Assembly (NCBI RefSeq): GCF_003605635.1
Contig: NZ_QMDW01000001.1
Coordinates: 1 to 64,000, forward strand
DNA: 64,000 nucleotides
DNA from: Halonotius pteroides
GTDB lineage: Archaea > Halobacteriota > Halobacteria > Halobacteriales > Haloferacaceae
Reading direction: 5' to 3'
A program made the translations under genes and the position numbers. Below are positions 52,639 to 61,783 of this stretch, piece by piece. Each line of letters opens with the position of its first letter. The stretch's first letter is position 1. The notes under the pieces are model-generated. The model did no database searches. It saw only the letters and a program-made list of their open reading frames with translations, and was not told where the DNA came from.

Positions 52639-52939
52639 ATGGGATTGTCCCTGCGGAAGGTCGTCGTTGTCTTGGATGTACTCGGGATCGATCGCTCTCA
52701 TAGAGCTGTGAGGAACTGGACGCACGATCTCACCGAAACACAATCAGCCCCGCCGACGGTGGAACCGTTGCGGGTAGCTATCGATGGGAAACAAATCGGG
52801 GTCAACGGTGAAGTAAATCGAGGTTGACGGTGAAACAAAATGGCTGTACGCAGCTGTCGATACGGACGCAAAATCCATTCCCGATGTCAACGTGTACAGC
52901 CGCCGAGTGACTGATGCCGCGGCGGTGTTTCTCCGTTGA
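52639..52939 (+). mobile_element. IS6-family transposase remnant
   Basis: GLSLRKVVVVLDVLGIDRSH, RAVRNWTHDLTETQS and VEPLRVAIDGKQI match the N-terminal part of halobacterial IS6/IS240-type DDE transposases. A 22-bp imperfect direct duplication at 52793/52815 shifts the frame; the sense then resumes as EVDGETKWLYAAVDTDAKS and stops at 52939. The catalytic C-terminal part is missing. Confidence 0.65.
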
Positions 52940-52959
52940 CTTACGGAATTGAGCTACTC

Positions 52960-53085
52960 ATGCGATTGGTTGAATCGCTTGAGAAACTCTCACGCCGCAG
53001 TCTGAGTACCGAAATCGAGTCTGCAATAGCTAATACGCGCGCTGCTGCAGTTGTGACTAAGGCGTCAAACCAACACGAAACGTAG
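52960..53085 (+). CDS. Small ORF, 41 residues
   Basis: MRLVESLEKLSRRSLSTEIE followed by an Ala/Thr-rich helix. It begins right after the transposase relic. It may be a small basic helical protein or a chance frame. Confidence 0.25.
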   Translation: MRLVESLEKLSRRSLSTEIESAIANTRAAAVVTKASNQHET

Positions 53086-53111
53086 ACAATGCCTGCGATC
53101 TGGTAGTAAAT

Positions 53112-53357
53112 ATGAACCACGACCGTATCCATGCCCAGAAGCCAGATCATGATATCGAACGCTGGTCGGTTGGGACGATCGACGCAGTTCAGCAGCGGGA
53201 TGGCCACTGTATTGTCACTGTCAGCACTGAAGATGACGAGCTTGTTGAGCTAGTTGTCACGCTTGCGGTTCGGGATCTCTTTGTTCGCCGGTTGGAACTT
53301 GCGGAAGGTGCGTCTCCAGAGGGTGAGCGTGTCTGGTTTCGCAAACACGGTGGGTGA
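53112..53357 (+). CDS. Small beta-rich hypothetical protein
   Basis: An 81-residue protein. ERWSVGTIDAVQQRDGHCIV and STEDDELVELVVTLAVRDLF alternate in a beta-barrel-like way, and RVWFRKHGG closes the chain. Such short OB-like proteins are seen in haloarchaea without known function. It is upstream of, and in line with, a methyltransferase gene. Confidence 0.6.
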   Translation: MNHDRIHAQKPDHDIERWSVGTIDAVQQRDGHCIVTVSTEDDELVELVVTLAVRDLFVRRLELAEGASPEGERVWFRKHGG

Positions 53358-53427
53358 GAGGGCTACCCAGGTGAACAGCTTATCAACCCACGTGCGATTG
53401 ATACGCTTGGATACTCTACTGTATGTA

Positions 53428-54033
53428 ATGACTGTGTTATCCGATGTTGACCGCCGTAAGATCGATACTGGTGATGATACGTCGTTCTATGATTCCCCGC
53501 GGTACGTTACCCACGCCAGCGAAACGTTTCTCGACCGACTCACCGATCTGTACGACCGGATTCTCACCCCGGGCGATAGGGTGTTTGATGCGATGGGCAG
53601 TTGGGTCTCGCATTTGCCAGAGACCGAGTTGACTCACGTCGTTGGACATGGACTCAACGCCGAGGAGCTCAGAGCAAATGACCGCTACGATGAGTGGTTT
53701 ATCCAGAGCTTCAACGACGATCAGTCACTACCGTTGGCCGACGACAGTTTTGATATGATCTGTTGTGCTCTCTCCGTCCAGTATCTCCAATATCCAGCAG
53801 CAATCTTCGCTGAATTCAACCGAGTGCTCGCCGACGACGGAACCGTCGTTATCAGTTTTACCGACCGAATGTTCCCGACGAAAGCAATCCGAGCGTGGCG
53901 TACAGCAACGATGGACGAGCGGGCTGAATTAGTGGGCTCTTACATACAAGCTGGTGGGATGACAGTAACCGATCAGATCGCTCAAGATGACACTGAGAGT
54001 CCGTTTTACGCAGTAATTGGCTCTTGCGATTGA
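53428..54033 (+). CDS. Class I SAM-dependent methyltransferase
   Basis: A 201-residue enzyme. The SAM-binding core shows RVFDAMGSW, HVVGHGLNAEEL, and LPLADDSFDMICCALSVQYL (motif with the acidic loop), then EFNRVLADDGTVVISF. It resembles the UbiE/methyltransf_11 type. The first motif departs from the usual E/DxGxGxG, so activity is not assured. Substrate unknown. The ATG at 53428 is preceded by an AT-rich box (ATACTCTACTGTATG). Confidence 0.75.
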   Translation: MTVLSDVDRRKIDTGDDTSFYDSPRYVTHASETFLDRLTDLYDRILTPGDRVFDAMGSWVSHLPETELTHVVGHGLNAEELRANDRYDEWFIQSFNDDQSLPLADDSFDMICCALSVQYLQYPAAIFAEFNRVLADDGTVVISFTDRMFPTKAIRAWRTATMDERAELVGSYIQAGGMTVTDQIAQDDTESPFYAVIGSCD

Positions 54034-54103
54034 TCGTGATCGGCACACACTGATACTCTTGAGGCCGATCACAGTCCAAACACCCCTGCCGGATCACTTC
54101 GAT

Positions 54104-55306
54104 ATGAACAAAGAAGACACTGTGGCAGTCTTGGACAATCTCTCTGGCTTCGAATTTGAGGACGTAGTTGTGGATATCTTCAGAAATCTCGGCTACGAAA
54201 ATGTCCGCCAAGCCGATCGCCGTACCGATGAGGGCCGCGACGTACTGATGGAGGAAGATCTTGACGCGAAGGACGATCCGTATCCAATCGAGTTGATCGA
54301 CGGAGAGAATCTCAGAGAGATCGCCGACAGTGTTGGACTTGATCTCTACAACGGACGGATGGAGATCCTCTATGATGAAATCCTCCGGCCATATGATCCA
54401 GCAGCGTCGATCATCACACCCCTCGAAGAGGCAATCAGGGATATCCAGGGTATCGATGCGGCTGACCTACCGAAACCACATTCAACAGTCACGTTTCAGC
54501 CGGTCGTGGAGGTGACAGCCGAAACGAATGCCGTCTTCGAGACCTCCGTTGGGGTAATTCATCGGATCAACGAGCAGACACAGTTTGTCATCTATGCCGA
54601 TCGTGGTTCTCCTCGGGCGGCCGATAGCGACGTTGCAGCACTGATCTCGGAGAACTTCCATGCGATTGTCGATCTTGATGACGAATCGATCCGCGAGCCA
54701 TTCGACGAGGCTACCGAACAGCGGTTCGGACAGACCGAACCCGAGTACAAAGACTGGGCTATCGATCAACTGCAGCGAGCCCAGGTGACAACGGTGAGCT
54801 ACACCGGCGACAACAACGTCACCTACAACAAGACCTGTGAACCGAATCGCTCGGCTATCTCCGTTCAATCGATTGAGGCGGTGTATGTGCCTATGGTACG
54901 GCAAACGGCTAATCTTGGTGAGTACACCTACCCCTACGAGCACTATGCTGCCGGGCCGTCTCGTGTCACGACGGCGGATGGCTTCCATTAGTGTGTCCAC
55001 TGTGAAACGGCGGATTATGATGAGCCCTACGCGTACTGTGAGAACTGCGGTGCGATTGCCTATGATGACCACATCAAGACAGAGCGATTGTCTGGGGAGC
55101 CGGTCTGTACTGGGTGTGCAGTAACTGAAACGTTCGCGTTCAAGACGAAATATTTCTATGACGAAGCGAATCTGGAAGCCTTCCGCGAGGAGTACGCCGC
55201 AATGTGGCCGCATGAGAAGGCCATGGAGAATCCACCGTTGGCTGGTGGTGGAATACTGGTGGTACTGGTGATAGAGATACGAGCGCATACCCCCGCATTC
55301 CCGTGA
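54104..55306 (+). pseudogene. Mrr-like restriction endonuclease, inactivated
   Basis: Starts with the Mrr_cat beginning (LSGFEFEDVVVDIFRNLGYE, RRTDEGRDVLMEEDL) but jumps directly to DPYPIELIDGENLREIADSV, so the central strand with the catalytic ECK-type motif is deleted. The long C-terminal part follows (EYKDWAIDQLQRAQVTTVSY...). An in-frame TAG at 54989-54991 separates it from a zinc-ribbon end (CVHCETADYDEPYAYCENCG, CTGC). IS200/IS605 DNA begins shortly after the gene. Confidence 0.65.
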
Positions 55307-55463
55307 GTGACGAGTGTTCCGACACCCTGCCGGAACCGAGGAGCGAACAGGCGGGGGTCGAGCGGACAGCATAGTGCGACAATCCACCGTTCTATTGCAG
55401 GGCTGGATTTCCCACCGTTTCCGCAAAATATTTGCAATGGCATTACCATAGTGTGTAGCACAG

Positions 55464-55853
55464 ATGAAGACCACACGGCACGCAACCTACAACCTTAACT
55501 ATCACATAGTGTGGCTCCCGAAGTACCGCAACGCGGTACTGACGGGAGAGGTTGCCGACCGTGTGGAATCCATCCTCCACGAAATTGCCGACGAGAAGGG
55601 TTTGGACATTCAAAACCTGACTGTTCAGCCCGACCACGTTCATCTGTTCGTCAGTAGCCCGCCCAAACACAGCCCATCACTGCTTGCCAACTGGTTCAAG
55701 GGCATTTCCTCACGGAAATATAACCACCGCCACGCCGACCACGACGGCGAGAAAATACGGTGGGCACGCGGCTACTACACTGGAACAGCCGGGCACGTCT
55801 CCAGCGAAACTGTCGAGAACTACATCGACCGGCACAAGGAGGCCGAAGCGTGA
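55464..55853 (+). CDS. tnpA: IS200/IS605 TnpA, Y1 HUH transposase
   Basis: Single-strand DNA transposase of 129 residues. YHIVWLPKYRNAVL is the usual opening; the HUH metal motif is PDHVHLFVS; the catalytic tyrosine is in SSETVENYIDRH. The length equals active relatives and no disruptions are seen. Its TGA overlaps the GTG start of tnpB. Confidence 0.95.
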   Translation: MKTTRHATYNLNYHIVWLPKYRNAVLTGEVADRVESILHEIADEKGLDIQNLTVQPDHVHLFVSSPPKHSPSLLANWFKGISSRKYNHRHADHDGEKIRWARGYYTGTAGHVSSETVENYIDRHKEAEA

Positions 55854-57166
55854 CCGAACTCACGAAAACGCTCGAACTGAAGCTTGTGGATCCGAATGTC
55901 CACAAGCGGCAGAAGCTTCGTGAGACACGGGACGCCTACCAGCAGGCACTTCAGGACGCCTTCGACGCTGGCTGTGACACACAGGCAGCGGCTAACGATG
56001 TGGTTGTTGAGTACGACCTGAGCGGCTACGCGAAAAACGCCCTCAAGAAGTACGTCCCACAACTCTGTGGGAACAGCTACGACGCCGACGAGCTTCACGA
56101 CGACCACCCGGTGCGGTTCACCAACGAGGGCGTTCGACTCGATCACCAGCCACAGAACGCCATCGAGTGGTACGTCAAAATCCCGCACCACGAGGATTAC
56201 CACCTCTGGATGCCGGCTCGTGCCAATCCCGAACAACGAGAGTGGCTGGAAGCGTTGTACGCTGACGACGCAGAGATGGGCGAAAGTCGGCTGTTCGAAC
56301 GAGACGGAATGTGGTATCTCCACGTCACCGCCACCCGAAACGTGGAGGACGAATCTGAGGTGTCCGCCGACGAGCGGACGCCGATTGGTGTGGACATCGG
56401 AGAAGCGAGTCTCGTCACGGTGTGTCACCGAAACGACTCGGGTTCTCCGGTTCGCCCCCGGCTGTGGGCCGACGAGGGAAAGACCGTTCGTCGGCTCCGC
56501 AAAACCTACTTCACCGCCAAGAGACGGCTTCAGCAGCGTGGCAGTGAGCGAATCGCAGAGTGCTACGCTGACGCACTGTGGAACCAGATCGACGACGTAT
56601 TCCACCGTGTGACTAGCGAGGTCGTGGCGCACGCCGAGTCCGTCGAGAATCCAGTGCTGGTGCTGGAAGACCTGACGTACATCCGCGAGAACATGGACTA
56701 CGGCGAGTACATGAATCGGCGGTTGCACGGGTGGGGGTTTGGGAAGCTCCACGCACAGATTCGCTACAAAGCCGCCGAGCAGGGGATTCCCGTCGAGACG
56801 GTGAATCCCCGAAACACGTCGAAGGCGTGTCACGCTTGCGGTGAAGTAGGCTCCCGGCCACGACAGGCGACGTTCCGCTGTTCGAACGACGACTGCTGGC
56901 TCGGTGAGTATCAAGCCGACGTGAACGGGGCGATAAACATTGCAGACCGCTACCGTAGTGGAGAGAGTCACCGCCAAAGCGACCGGGCTTCCCGGCAGAA
57001 GGTCGGTGACGATGACTCGGCTACGGATGGGGCCTCTTTGACCGGGCCACGAGACAGCCACGCCGTTAACGAATCGCGCAGCGATTCGTTCGCACACCAG
57101 AAATCGAAGATTTCTGGGGACGATGCTGAAACCCAGCAGCCGACGCTTGGAACGAATGCGTCTTGA
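55850..57166 (+). CDS. tnpB: TnpB RNA-guided nuclease (IS605 OrfB)
   Basis: A 438-residue protein, ancestor type of Cas12. RuvC-I is GVDIGEASLVTV (Asp), RuvC-II is PVLVLEDLTYIREN (Glu), the zinc ribbon has CHACGEVGS and CSNDDCW, and RuvC-III is QADVNGAINIADRY (Asp). All catalytic residues are present. The GTG at 55850 overlaps tnpA. The 3' part encodes two palindromic stretches that overlap the presumed omega RNA. Confidence 0.93.
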   Translation: MTELTKTLELKLVDPNVHKRQKLRETRDAYQQALQDAFDAGCDTQAAANDVVVEYDLSGYAKNALKKYVPQLCGNSYDADELHDDHPVRFTNEGVRLDHQPQNAIEWYVKIPHHEDYHLWMPARANPEQREWLEALYADDAEMGESRLFERDGMWYLHVTATRNVEDESEVSADERTPIGVDIGEASLVTVCHRNDSGSPVRPRLWADEGKTVRRLRKTYFTAKRRLQQRGSERIAECYADALWNQIDDVFHRVTSEVVAHAESVENPVLVLEDLTYIRENMDYGEYMNRRLHGWGFGKLHAQIRYKAAEQGIPVETVNPRNTSKACHACGEVGSRPRQATFRCSNDDCWLGEYQADVNGAINIADRYRSGESHRQSDRASRQKVGDDDSATDGASLTGPRDSHAVNESRSDSFAHQKSKISGDDAETQQPTLGTNAS

Positions 57167-57240
57167 AACTAACAGGCCGCTTCGCTCGGCCTGAAATCCC
57201 ATGGTGGGATTCCCGCGTCTTCAGGCGCGGGAGGAGGTCA
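57167..57240 (+). ncRNA. Probable omega RNA scaffold end / IS right end
   Basis: After the tnpB stop come two stems: AGGCCG-CTTCG-CTCGGCCT and CCCGCG-TCTTCAG-GCGCGGG, followed by AGGAGGTCA. This is the usual layout of the tnpB right end, which is transcribed as the guide-bearing omega RNA. The guide would start just after position ~57240. Confidence 0.6.
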
Positions 57241-57369
57241 ACTCGCCTGAGCCTCCGATTCAATCGTTGTGAACTGGCGGTTCTCACAAACATCACATAT
57301 CGGCGGCTCCTCAATATCCGCATAGACCGTCTCACAGCCAGTGCATGAAAAAAATTCTAGGCTGCGCAC
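57238..57369 (-). CDS. Zinc-ribbon microprotein, 43 residues
   Basis: FFSCTGCETVYADIEEPPIC and DVCEN give a C-x2-C ... C-x2-C zinc ribbon; the tail is acidic. It starts at a GTG. Its stop codon overlaps the last bases of the IS right end, so the insertion may have trimmed or replaced the original C-terminus. Confidence 0.6.
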   Translation of the reverse strand: MRSLEFFSCTGCETVYADIEEPPICDVCENRQFTTIESEAQAS

Positions 57370-57399
57370 GTCACAGTTTAGAGGTGGTGAAGTATAACG

Positions 57400-57700
57400 A
57401 CAGCGGTCAGTCGAGATTGAGAGGGGAGGCCCGTGCTGATGGCACTCCACCCGTTCGCCCAGAGTGGTTTGCCATCGTGCGTCCAAGCAAGCGTATGGCG
57501 AAGACAGCCGTAATCGATGGTGTCGGCTCCGGACTGGGTGCATCAATAGCACGGAGACTCCCAACCAGTGAGTGTGAACAATGGAACGACGTTTTCTCCA
57601 TGGTAACCGTCTGTACGTCGATGCCGTGTAGTTCGGGGTTATACTCGACGTACTCGCACAACCGCTCGAAGGCCCGCTTGTGTCCACACAATGCACCAAG
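57400..57700 (-). mobile_element. Second IS1341-type tnpB remnant
   Basis: HKRAFERLCEYVEYNPELHG and EKTSFHCSHS read like the RuvC-II/zinc-ribbon-flanking part of TnpB (normally RLYEYVEYKAE ... NTSxxCS). The rest is out of frame and truncated. It is on the strand opposite to the intact element. From 57700 to 57919 nothing recognisable is found. Confidence 0.45.
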
Positions 57701-57919
57701 AGACTCAGTAGCTACATCAGGGGTGCCAGATCAGGAAGATGTGTTCAATCCGCGTTGAACCCATCGTAAGCTACAGGCCTTCGGTATCTGAATCGGTTAG
57801 CAGATGCCTCAACGTGAACACGCGACAACACGTCGGCATGGTGCTTTGTTGAGCGTGAGTCTTCCCGAACAGCGTCAGCAGCGGTACCAACGAGCGTTCC
57901 CCATCCGAAGAGGTGGCGT

Positions 57920-58861
57920 GTGACGCTGTTGGCCGGTGCTCAGCCGAGCTGGTTCCCACTGGCTCGCGAGGAGGCTCGCGGACTACTGACCGCCAAGGGG
58001 CCGTGGATTCTCGCCGTACTGCTCGTCTTGTGGGGCTACCGACCGACCTACGTCGGTTGGCAGGGGCTAGGCTCGAACATGACCATCGGCTTTCTCCAGA
58101 CCGCCGGATCGTTTCTTCTCCCACTTGGTGTCCTTCTGTTGAGCTATCGGTCAGTTGTCGGCGAACGAACCTCGGGGAGCCTGAAGTTCGTCCTCGGCTT
58201 GCCGATGACTCGGAGTGATGTTCTCGTCGGGAAGGTTCTGGGCCGCAGTGCTGGCATCGCAATCCCAATCTCGGCCGCCGCTGTCACCCTTGGTGTGATC
58301 GGCCTCATTCGGTTCGGAGCCTTCTCGCCGCTGTTGTTCTGTGGTGTCCTACTGTCGACAGTGGTGTATGTCATGTCGCTGGTGTCGGTGGGGACGGCTC
58401 TCTCTGCGGTCACAACGAGTACTGTCCGGGCCGCCGGTGCCGCGTTTGGGGGTGTCTATCTCGTCTTCACAGCCTTCTGGACAAAGTTCGCCGAGATAAT
58501 ATACGCGACTGTCGGTACTGCGCCCCCGGAGACGACTGTTGGTACAGCATCAGTCAACACGTTCAGCGCGCCGGCCGACGGGCTGTTTTTTCTGCTTCTC
58601 CGGCTCTCCCCCGGGAGAGCGTATCGCGTCCTGACAAACTGGTTGCTCGGTGTTGGGAACTCCGGTGGGAGTTTCGACGCCGTCATTACGAAGCTCGAAA
58701 CCCCGACGAGCATCACCATCTACACCGTCGAGAGTGCGTTCCACGGACAAACACCACCGGCCTACCTCCACGAGCTCTCAGGGGTCGTGATACTCCTCTG
58801 TTGGTTGCTGGTACCGCTGGGGGTCGCTCGCTATCGGTTCGAGCGTGGTGATCTGGTGTGA
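57920..58861 (+). CDS. ABC-2 type exporter permease
   Basis: A 313-residue protein with six hydrophobic segments, starting with a cytoplasmic LAREEARGLLTAKGPW. VVGERTSGSLKFVLGLPMTR is the typical ABC-2 loop, and YRSVVGERTSG a NosY-like signature. Its TGA overlaps the GTG of the ATPase gene, so the two are coupled. Confidence 0.88.
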   Translation: MTLLAGAQPSWFPLAREEARGLLTAKGPWILAVLLVLWGYRPTYVGWQGLGSNMTIGFLQTAGSFLLPLGVLLLSYRSVVGERTSGSLKFVLGLPMTRSDVLVGKVLGRSAGIAIPISAAAVTLGVIGLIRFGAFSPLLFCGVLLSTVVYVMSLVSVGTALSAVTTSTVRAAGAAFGGVYLVFTAFWTKFAEIIYATVGTAPPETTVGTASVNTFSAPADGLFFLLLRLSPGRAYRVLTNWLLGVGNSGGSFDAVITKLETPTSITIYTVESAFHGQTPPAYLHELSGVVILLCWLLVPLGVARYRFERGDLV

Positions 58862-59628
58862 CAGTCCCAGCTATCAAAACAGCGGGTCTGAGCAAGCAGT
58901 ACGACGAGGTGACCGCTCTTGACGGCCTTGAGTTGACCGTCGAACAGGGGGAAGTGTATGGCTTCCTCGGCCCCAACGGGGCCGGGAAGTCGACGACTAT
59001 CGGCCTCCTGATGAACTACAGCAAACCGACAGCTGGAACCGCACGCGTACTCGGCTTCGATCCGTGGACGGACGTGGTCGCCTGCCATCAACAGATCGGA
59101 ATCCTCCCCGACCGATTCGATACCTACGACAACCGCTCAGCACGGCGGCATCTCCAGTTGGTTGCAGACACGAAAGGGGCCGACGCCGACCCCGCCGCGT
59201 TGCTCGAACGCGTCGGCCTCGGTGACGCCATCGACCGTCCGGCGGGTGAGTTCTCACAAGGAATGGAACAGCGGCTCGCCCTTGCGATGAGCCTCGTCGG
59301 CGACCCGGAGCTGTTGATTCTCGATGAGCCCTTCACCGGACTCGACCCCCATGGCGTGGCACTGGTTCGAGAGGTCGTTGATTCCGAGTCCGAACGCGGA
59401 ACGACGGTGTTCTTTTCGAGTCACGTCCTCGGTCAGGTCGAAGTTGTCTGTGACCGGATCGGCATCCTTCACCGCGGACGACTCGTCGACGAGGGGACGC
59501 TGTCGGCGTTCCGTGAACGACTTGATCTCACGGCTGAGGCGACAGTCGAGGACGTTTTTATCCAGTTGACCGACGAGTCAGTTCAGCAGACAACGGATTC
59601 AGCTCGCCTCCGGGAGGAAGACCAATGA
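58858..59628 (+). CDS. ABC-2 exporter ATPase
   Basis: A 256-residue ATPase. Walker A GPNGAGKSTTIGLL, signature FSQGMEQRLALAMSL, Walker B LLILDEPFTGLD, H-loop FFSSHVLGQVE. The type is the CcmA/NosF-like exporter ATPase. It overlaps both neighbours (GTGA upstream, ATGA downstream). Confidence 0.92.
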   Translation: MTVPAIKTAGLSKQYDEVTALDGLELTVEQGEVYGFLGPNGAGKSTTIGLLMNYSKPTAGTARVLGFDPWTDVVACHQQIGILPDRFDTYDNRSARRHLQLVADTKGADADPAALLERVGLGDAIDRPAGEFSQGMEQRLALAMSLVGDPELLILDEPFTGLDPHGVALVREVVDSESERGTTVFFSSHVLGQVEVVCDRIGILHRGRLVDEGTLSAFRERLDLTAEATVEDVFIQLTDESVQQTTDSARLREEDQ

Positions 59629-60194
59629 ACCGACGGCACTATCTTGGCGTCGCGACGGCGACGATAGCCGGGCTCGCTGGCTGCATGGGTGACTCCGAAT
59701 ACACTATCACCAACATCGGTACTTCCGGTATGGCGGGGCCGCTCGATTACGATATCGAGGCGGTCGATACGGCTGTGACAGTCGATAGCCCTGGATCGCT
59801 TGATCTGACGGTTCGAAACGGTAGTGAAACGGCGGTCGAAATCAGCAACATTGGCGTCTGGCCATTCGGAATACTCGCTTTGGTGCCAGCCAAGGAGCAC
59901 ACGTTCAAGACGCTCTTGCTTACTGATGGATACGACGAAACCGACCATGTCGAGGTGACAGCAAACAGCACTAGGACGGACAACACCCGACTGGTTCGCA
60001 GTCTGGCTGCCAGCGAGTCAGTCACGAGGCGATATTTCGTTCATGGCAACCGTCTGTCCGGGAGCGGGAGGTATACTCTTGGGGACTACTTTGATGGCCC
60101 TCTACTCTCCTACCGCACCGACGACACCGGGAGCTGGATCGAACGCAATCCGACGGTTTCAGTGACCATCGCCGAACGCTCACTGTTGCTCTAA
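59625..60194 (+). CDS. Lipoprotein of the ABC-2 operon
   Basis: A 189-residue exported lipoprotein. MNRRHYLGVATATIAGLAGC is a twin-Arg-like/lipobox signal with the acylated Cys20. The mature part is beta-rich (SLDLTVRNGSETAVEISNIG), an Ig-like fold. It overlaps the ATPase stop by ATGA, so it is probably part of the exporter complex or its cargo handler. Confidence 0.8.
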   Translation: MNRRHYLGVATATIAGLAGCMGDSEYTITNIGTSGMAGPLDYDIEAVDTAVTVDSPGSLDLTVRNGSETAVEISNIGVWPFGILALVPAKEHTFKTLLLTDGYDETDHVEVTANSTRTDNTRLVRSLAASESVTRRYFVHGNRLSGSGRYTLGDYFDGPLLSYRTDDTGSWIERNPTVSVTIAERSLLL

Positions 60195-60430
60195 CTGTTC
60201 GTGCTGGTCAAAGACCGAATGCTCAACAAGAGTTCGTCTGAAACCAATGACGGCGGTGTATAACCGGGGGGGGGGCTCAAAGATATCTCAATGAGCTACT
60301 GCTGTCAGGCGATTTCACTATTAGCTAAATACGGATGGTTCGCCCAGAGTGTCTCGGTGTTTCTGTTGGTGAGTACAGTAAGCCTTCGACGTATGCGACA
60401 GAGATCAACGAGCTATCAGCCGCGGAATTG

Positions 60431-61783
60431 TCAGTACTGCCTGTCCCCGCGCTCAACGTGCGAATCAGGGAGTCTTGCTGTCCCGAAAAGCTGTTCTCGC
60501 AGGGTCTGCTGTTGGGTGGTATCCGACGCCTCGGAGGGGAGGTGCCCACGTGTGCGCAGTTCTGGCACGAGTTTCGCACACACCCCTTGAAAGGTGCGTG
60601 GAACGGCAGGAGCCATGAACATAAACCCGTCCGCGCCAGCTTCCATCCATTGTTCCAGCTTGTCAGCGACCATACTGGGGGTTCCAATCAGCTCCGCGGT
60701 TGGGTACCGTGCGTATCGGACAGCTGCCTCACCAACCGTCCAACGCCGATCATCAGTTAGGAATGCCTGCAGTGCCCCTCTGATCCCCTCTGCGTTGATT
60801 GATTTCAGTTGAGCGTCGGTGTCGTACTGACTGTAATCGTGGTTGAGGTGGTTTGAGAGCCGTACGAGCCCTGTTTCGGGAGCGATCGTCTCAATGACCG
60901 ATTGATGAAACTGCTCGGCGGCGGCAGTCGTTGACCCAACGTATGGTGTTACCGCCGGGTAGAGCCGATACTGGTCGCGACCGCGGTCGATGGCACGCGT
61001 TTCTGCCCGCATCTCGCTGGCATACGACCGGAACTCCGCCGAAGAAAGATGAAACGAGAACACTGCCTCGGCGTGACGAGCCGCAAACGCACGACCGCTA
61101 TCGGACTGTCCGGCCTGAAAGAGAACAGGTGTCCGCTGGGGGGTCGGAGCACACATATGTGGCCCAGGAACATTGTACACCGGCCCGTCGTGATTGATAA
61201 ATGACACGCTGTTCGGATCAGCAAACGTCTCGGTCGTTGCGTCCTGCAGGACGGCTCCCTCGGCCCAAGACTCCTCCCACAGTGCATAACAAACCTGCAT
61301 GAACTCATCGGCTTGCTCATACCGCTCATCGTGGGGGATGTACTCTCCAACGACATTCTCAAACTCAAGCTGTCCGGCGGAGGTGACAATGTTCCACCCG
61401 ACACGACCATCGGTGAGGTCGTCGATCGTAGAGAGTTTTTTTGCAAGCAGATAGGGGGGATACAACGAGGTTGATGCGGTTGCCACCAACCCGATCCGGT
61501 CGGTGACCGCCGCTAGCGCTGATAACAACGGCAACGGATCATTTTCGGGCAGTTGCTCACCACGCCGAACGGTCGGCGCGATCTCCCCCTGATAGTTGTT
61601 TGCAACATTGTATGCATCCGCAAAAAACATCCCTCTAAACCCGCCGTCTTCAAGCAGTTCTGCTAACTTCGTCCAGAACTCTATGTCAGTATACCCGTCT
61701 GGCTGCGTGTGCCCGGGGAGCTGCCATGCGTCCTCAACCGTCGGGGAGTGGCTGCAGTTGAGATACGCAAAAAGATCAAGCAT
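60431..61783 (-). CDS. LLM-class flavin-dependent monooxygenase (NtaA/SnaA/DszA type)
   Basis: A 450-residue TIM-barrel oxygenase. TSLYPPYLLAKKLSTIDDLT, GRVGWNIVTSAG, ERYEQADEFMQVCYALWEES and PVLFQAGQSDSGRAFAARHA are hallmarks of the NtaA/SnaA/DszA group, which uses FMNH2 to attack compounds such as nitrilotriacetate, sulfones or pterin-like substrates. A flavin reductase partner is not in the window. The C-terminal 40 residues are longer than usual and polar. Confidence 0.92.
   Translation of the reverse strand: MLDLFAYLNCSHSPTVEDAWQLPGHTQPDGYTDIEFWTKLAELLEDGGFRGMFFADAYNVANNYQGEIAPTVRRGEQLPENDPLPLLSALAAVTDRIGLVATASTSLYPPYLLAKKLSTIDDLTDGRVGWNIVTSAGQLEFENVVGEYIPHDERYEQADEFMQVCYALWEESWAEGAVLQDATTETFADPNSVSFINHDGPVYNVPGPHMCAPTPQRTPVLFQAGQSDSGRAFAARHAEAVFSFHLSSAEFRSYASEMRAETRAIDRGRDQYRLYPAVTPYVGSTTAAAEQFHQSVIETIAPETGLVRLSNHLNHDYSQYDTDAQLKSINAEGIRGALQAFLTDDRRWTVGEAAVRYARYPTAELIGTPSMVADKLEQWMEAGADGFMFMAPAVPRTFQGVCAKLVPELRTRGHLPSEASDTTQQQTLREQLFGTARLPDSHVERGDRQY

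Larger units (their letters stand above)
55390..57240 (+). mobile_element. IS200/IS605-family element with tnpA and tnpB
   Basis: An apparently complete element: Y1 transposase tnpA, overlapping tnpB, and a structured right end. The left boundary is approximate; a stem-forming stretch (TTGCAGGG ... GCAAAATATTTGCAA) lies at 55405-55436. The right end is GGCGCGGGAGGAGGTCA ending about 57240. It lies between the Mrr-like wreck and a zinc-ribbon gene. Confidence 0.75.

Noticed and set aside
55820-57202. 460-codon minus-strand frame across tnpB
   Set aside because: Antisense of tnpB in GC-rich DNA. TnpB has all RuvC and zinc motifs; the opposite frame has none.
60231-60290. G-rich run (nine G near 60267) as a G-quadruplex or switch
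   Set aside because: A single G-run without three partner runs; possibly a slippage site but no gene depends on it. The same holds for the run near 14384.
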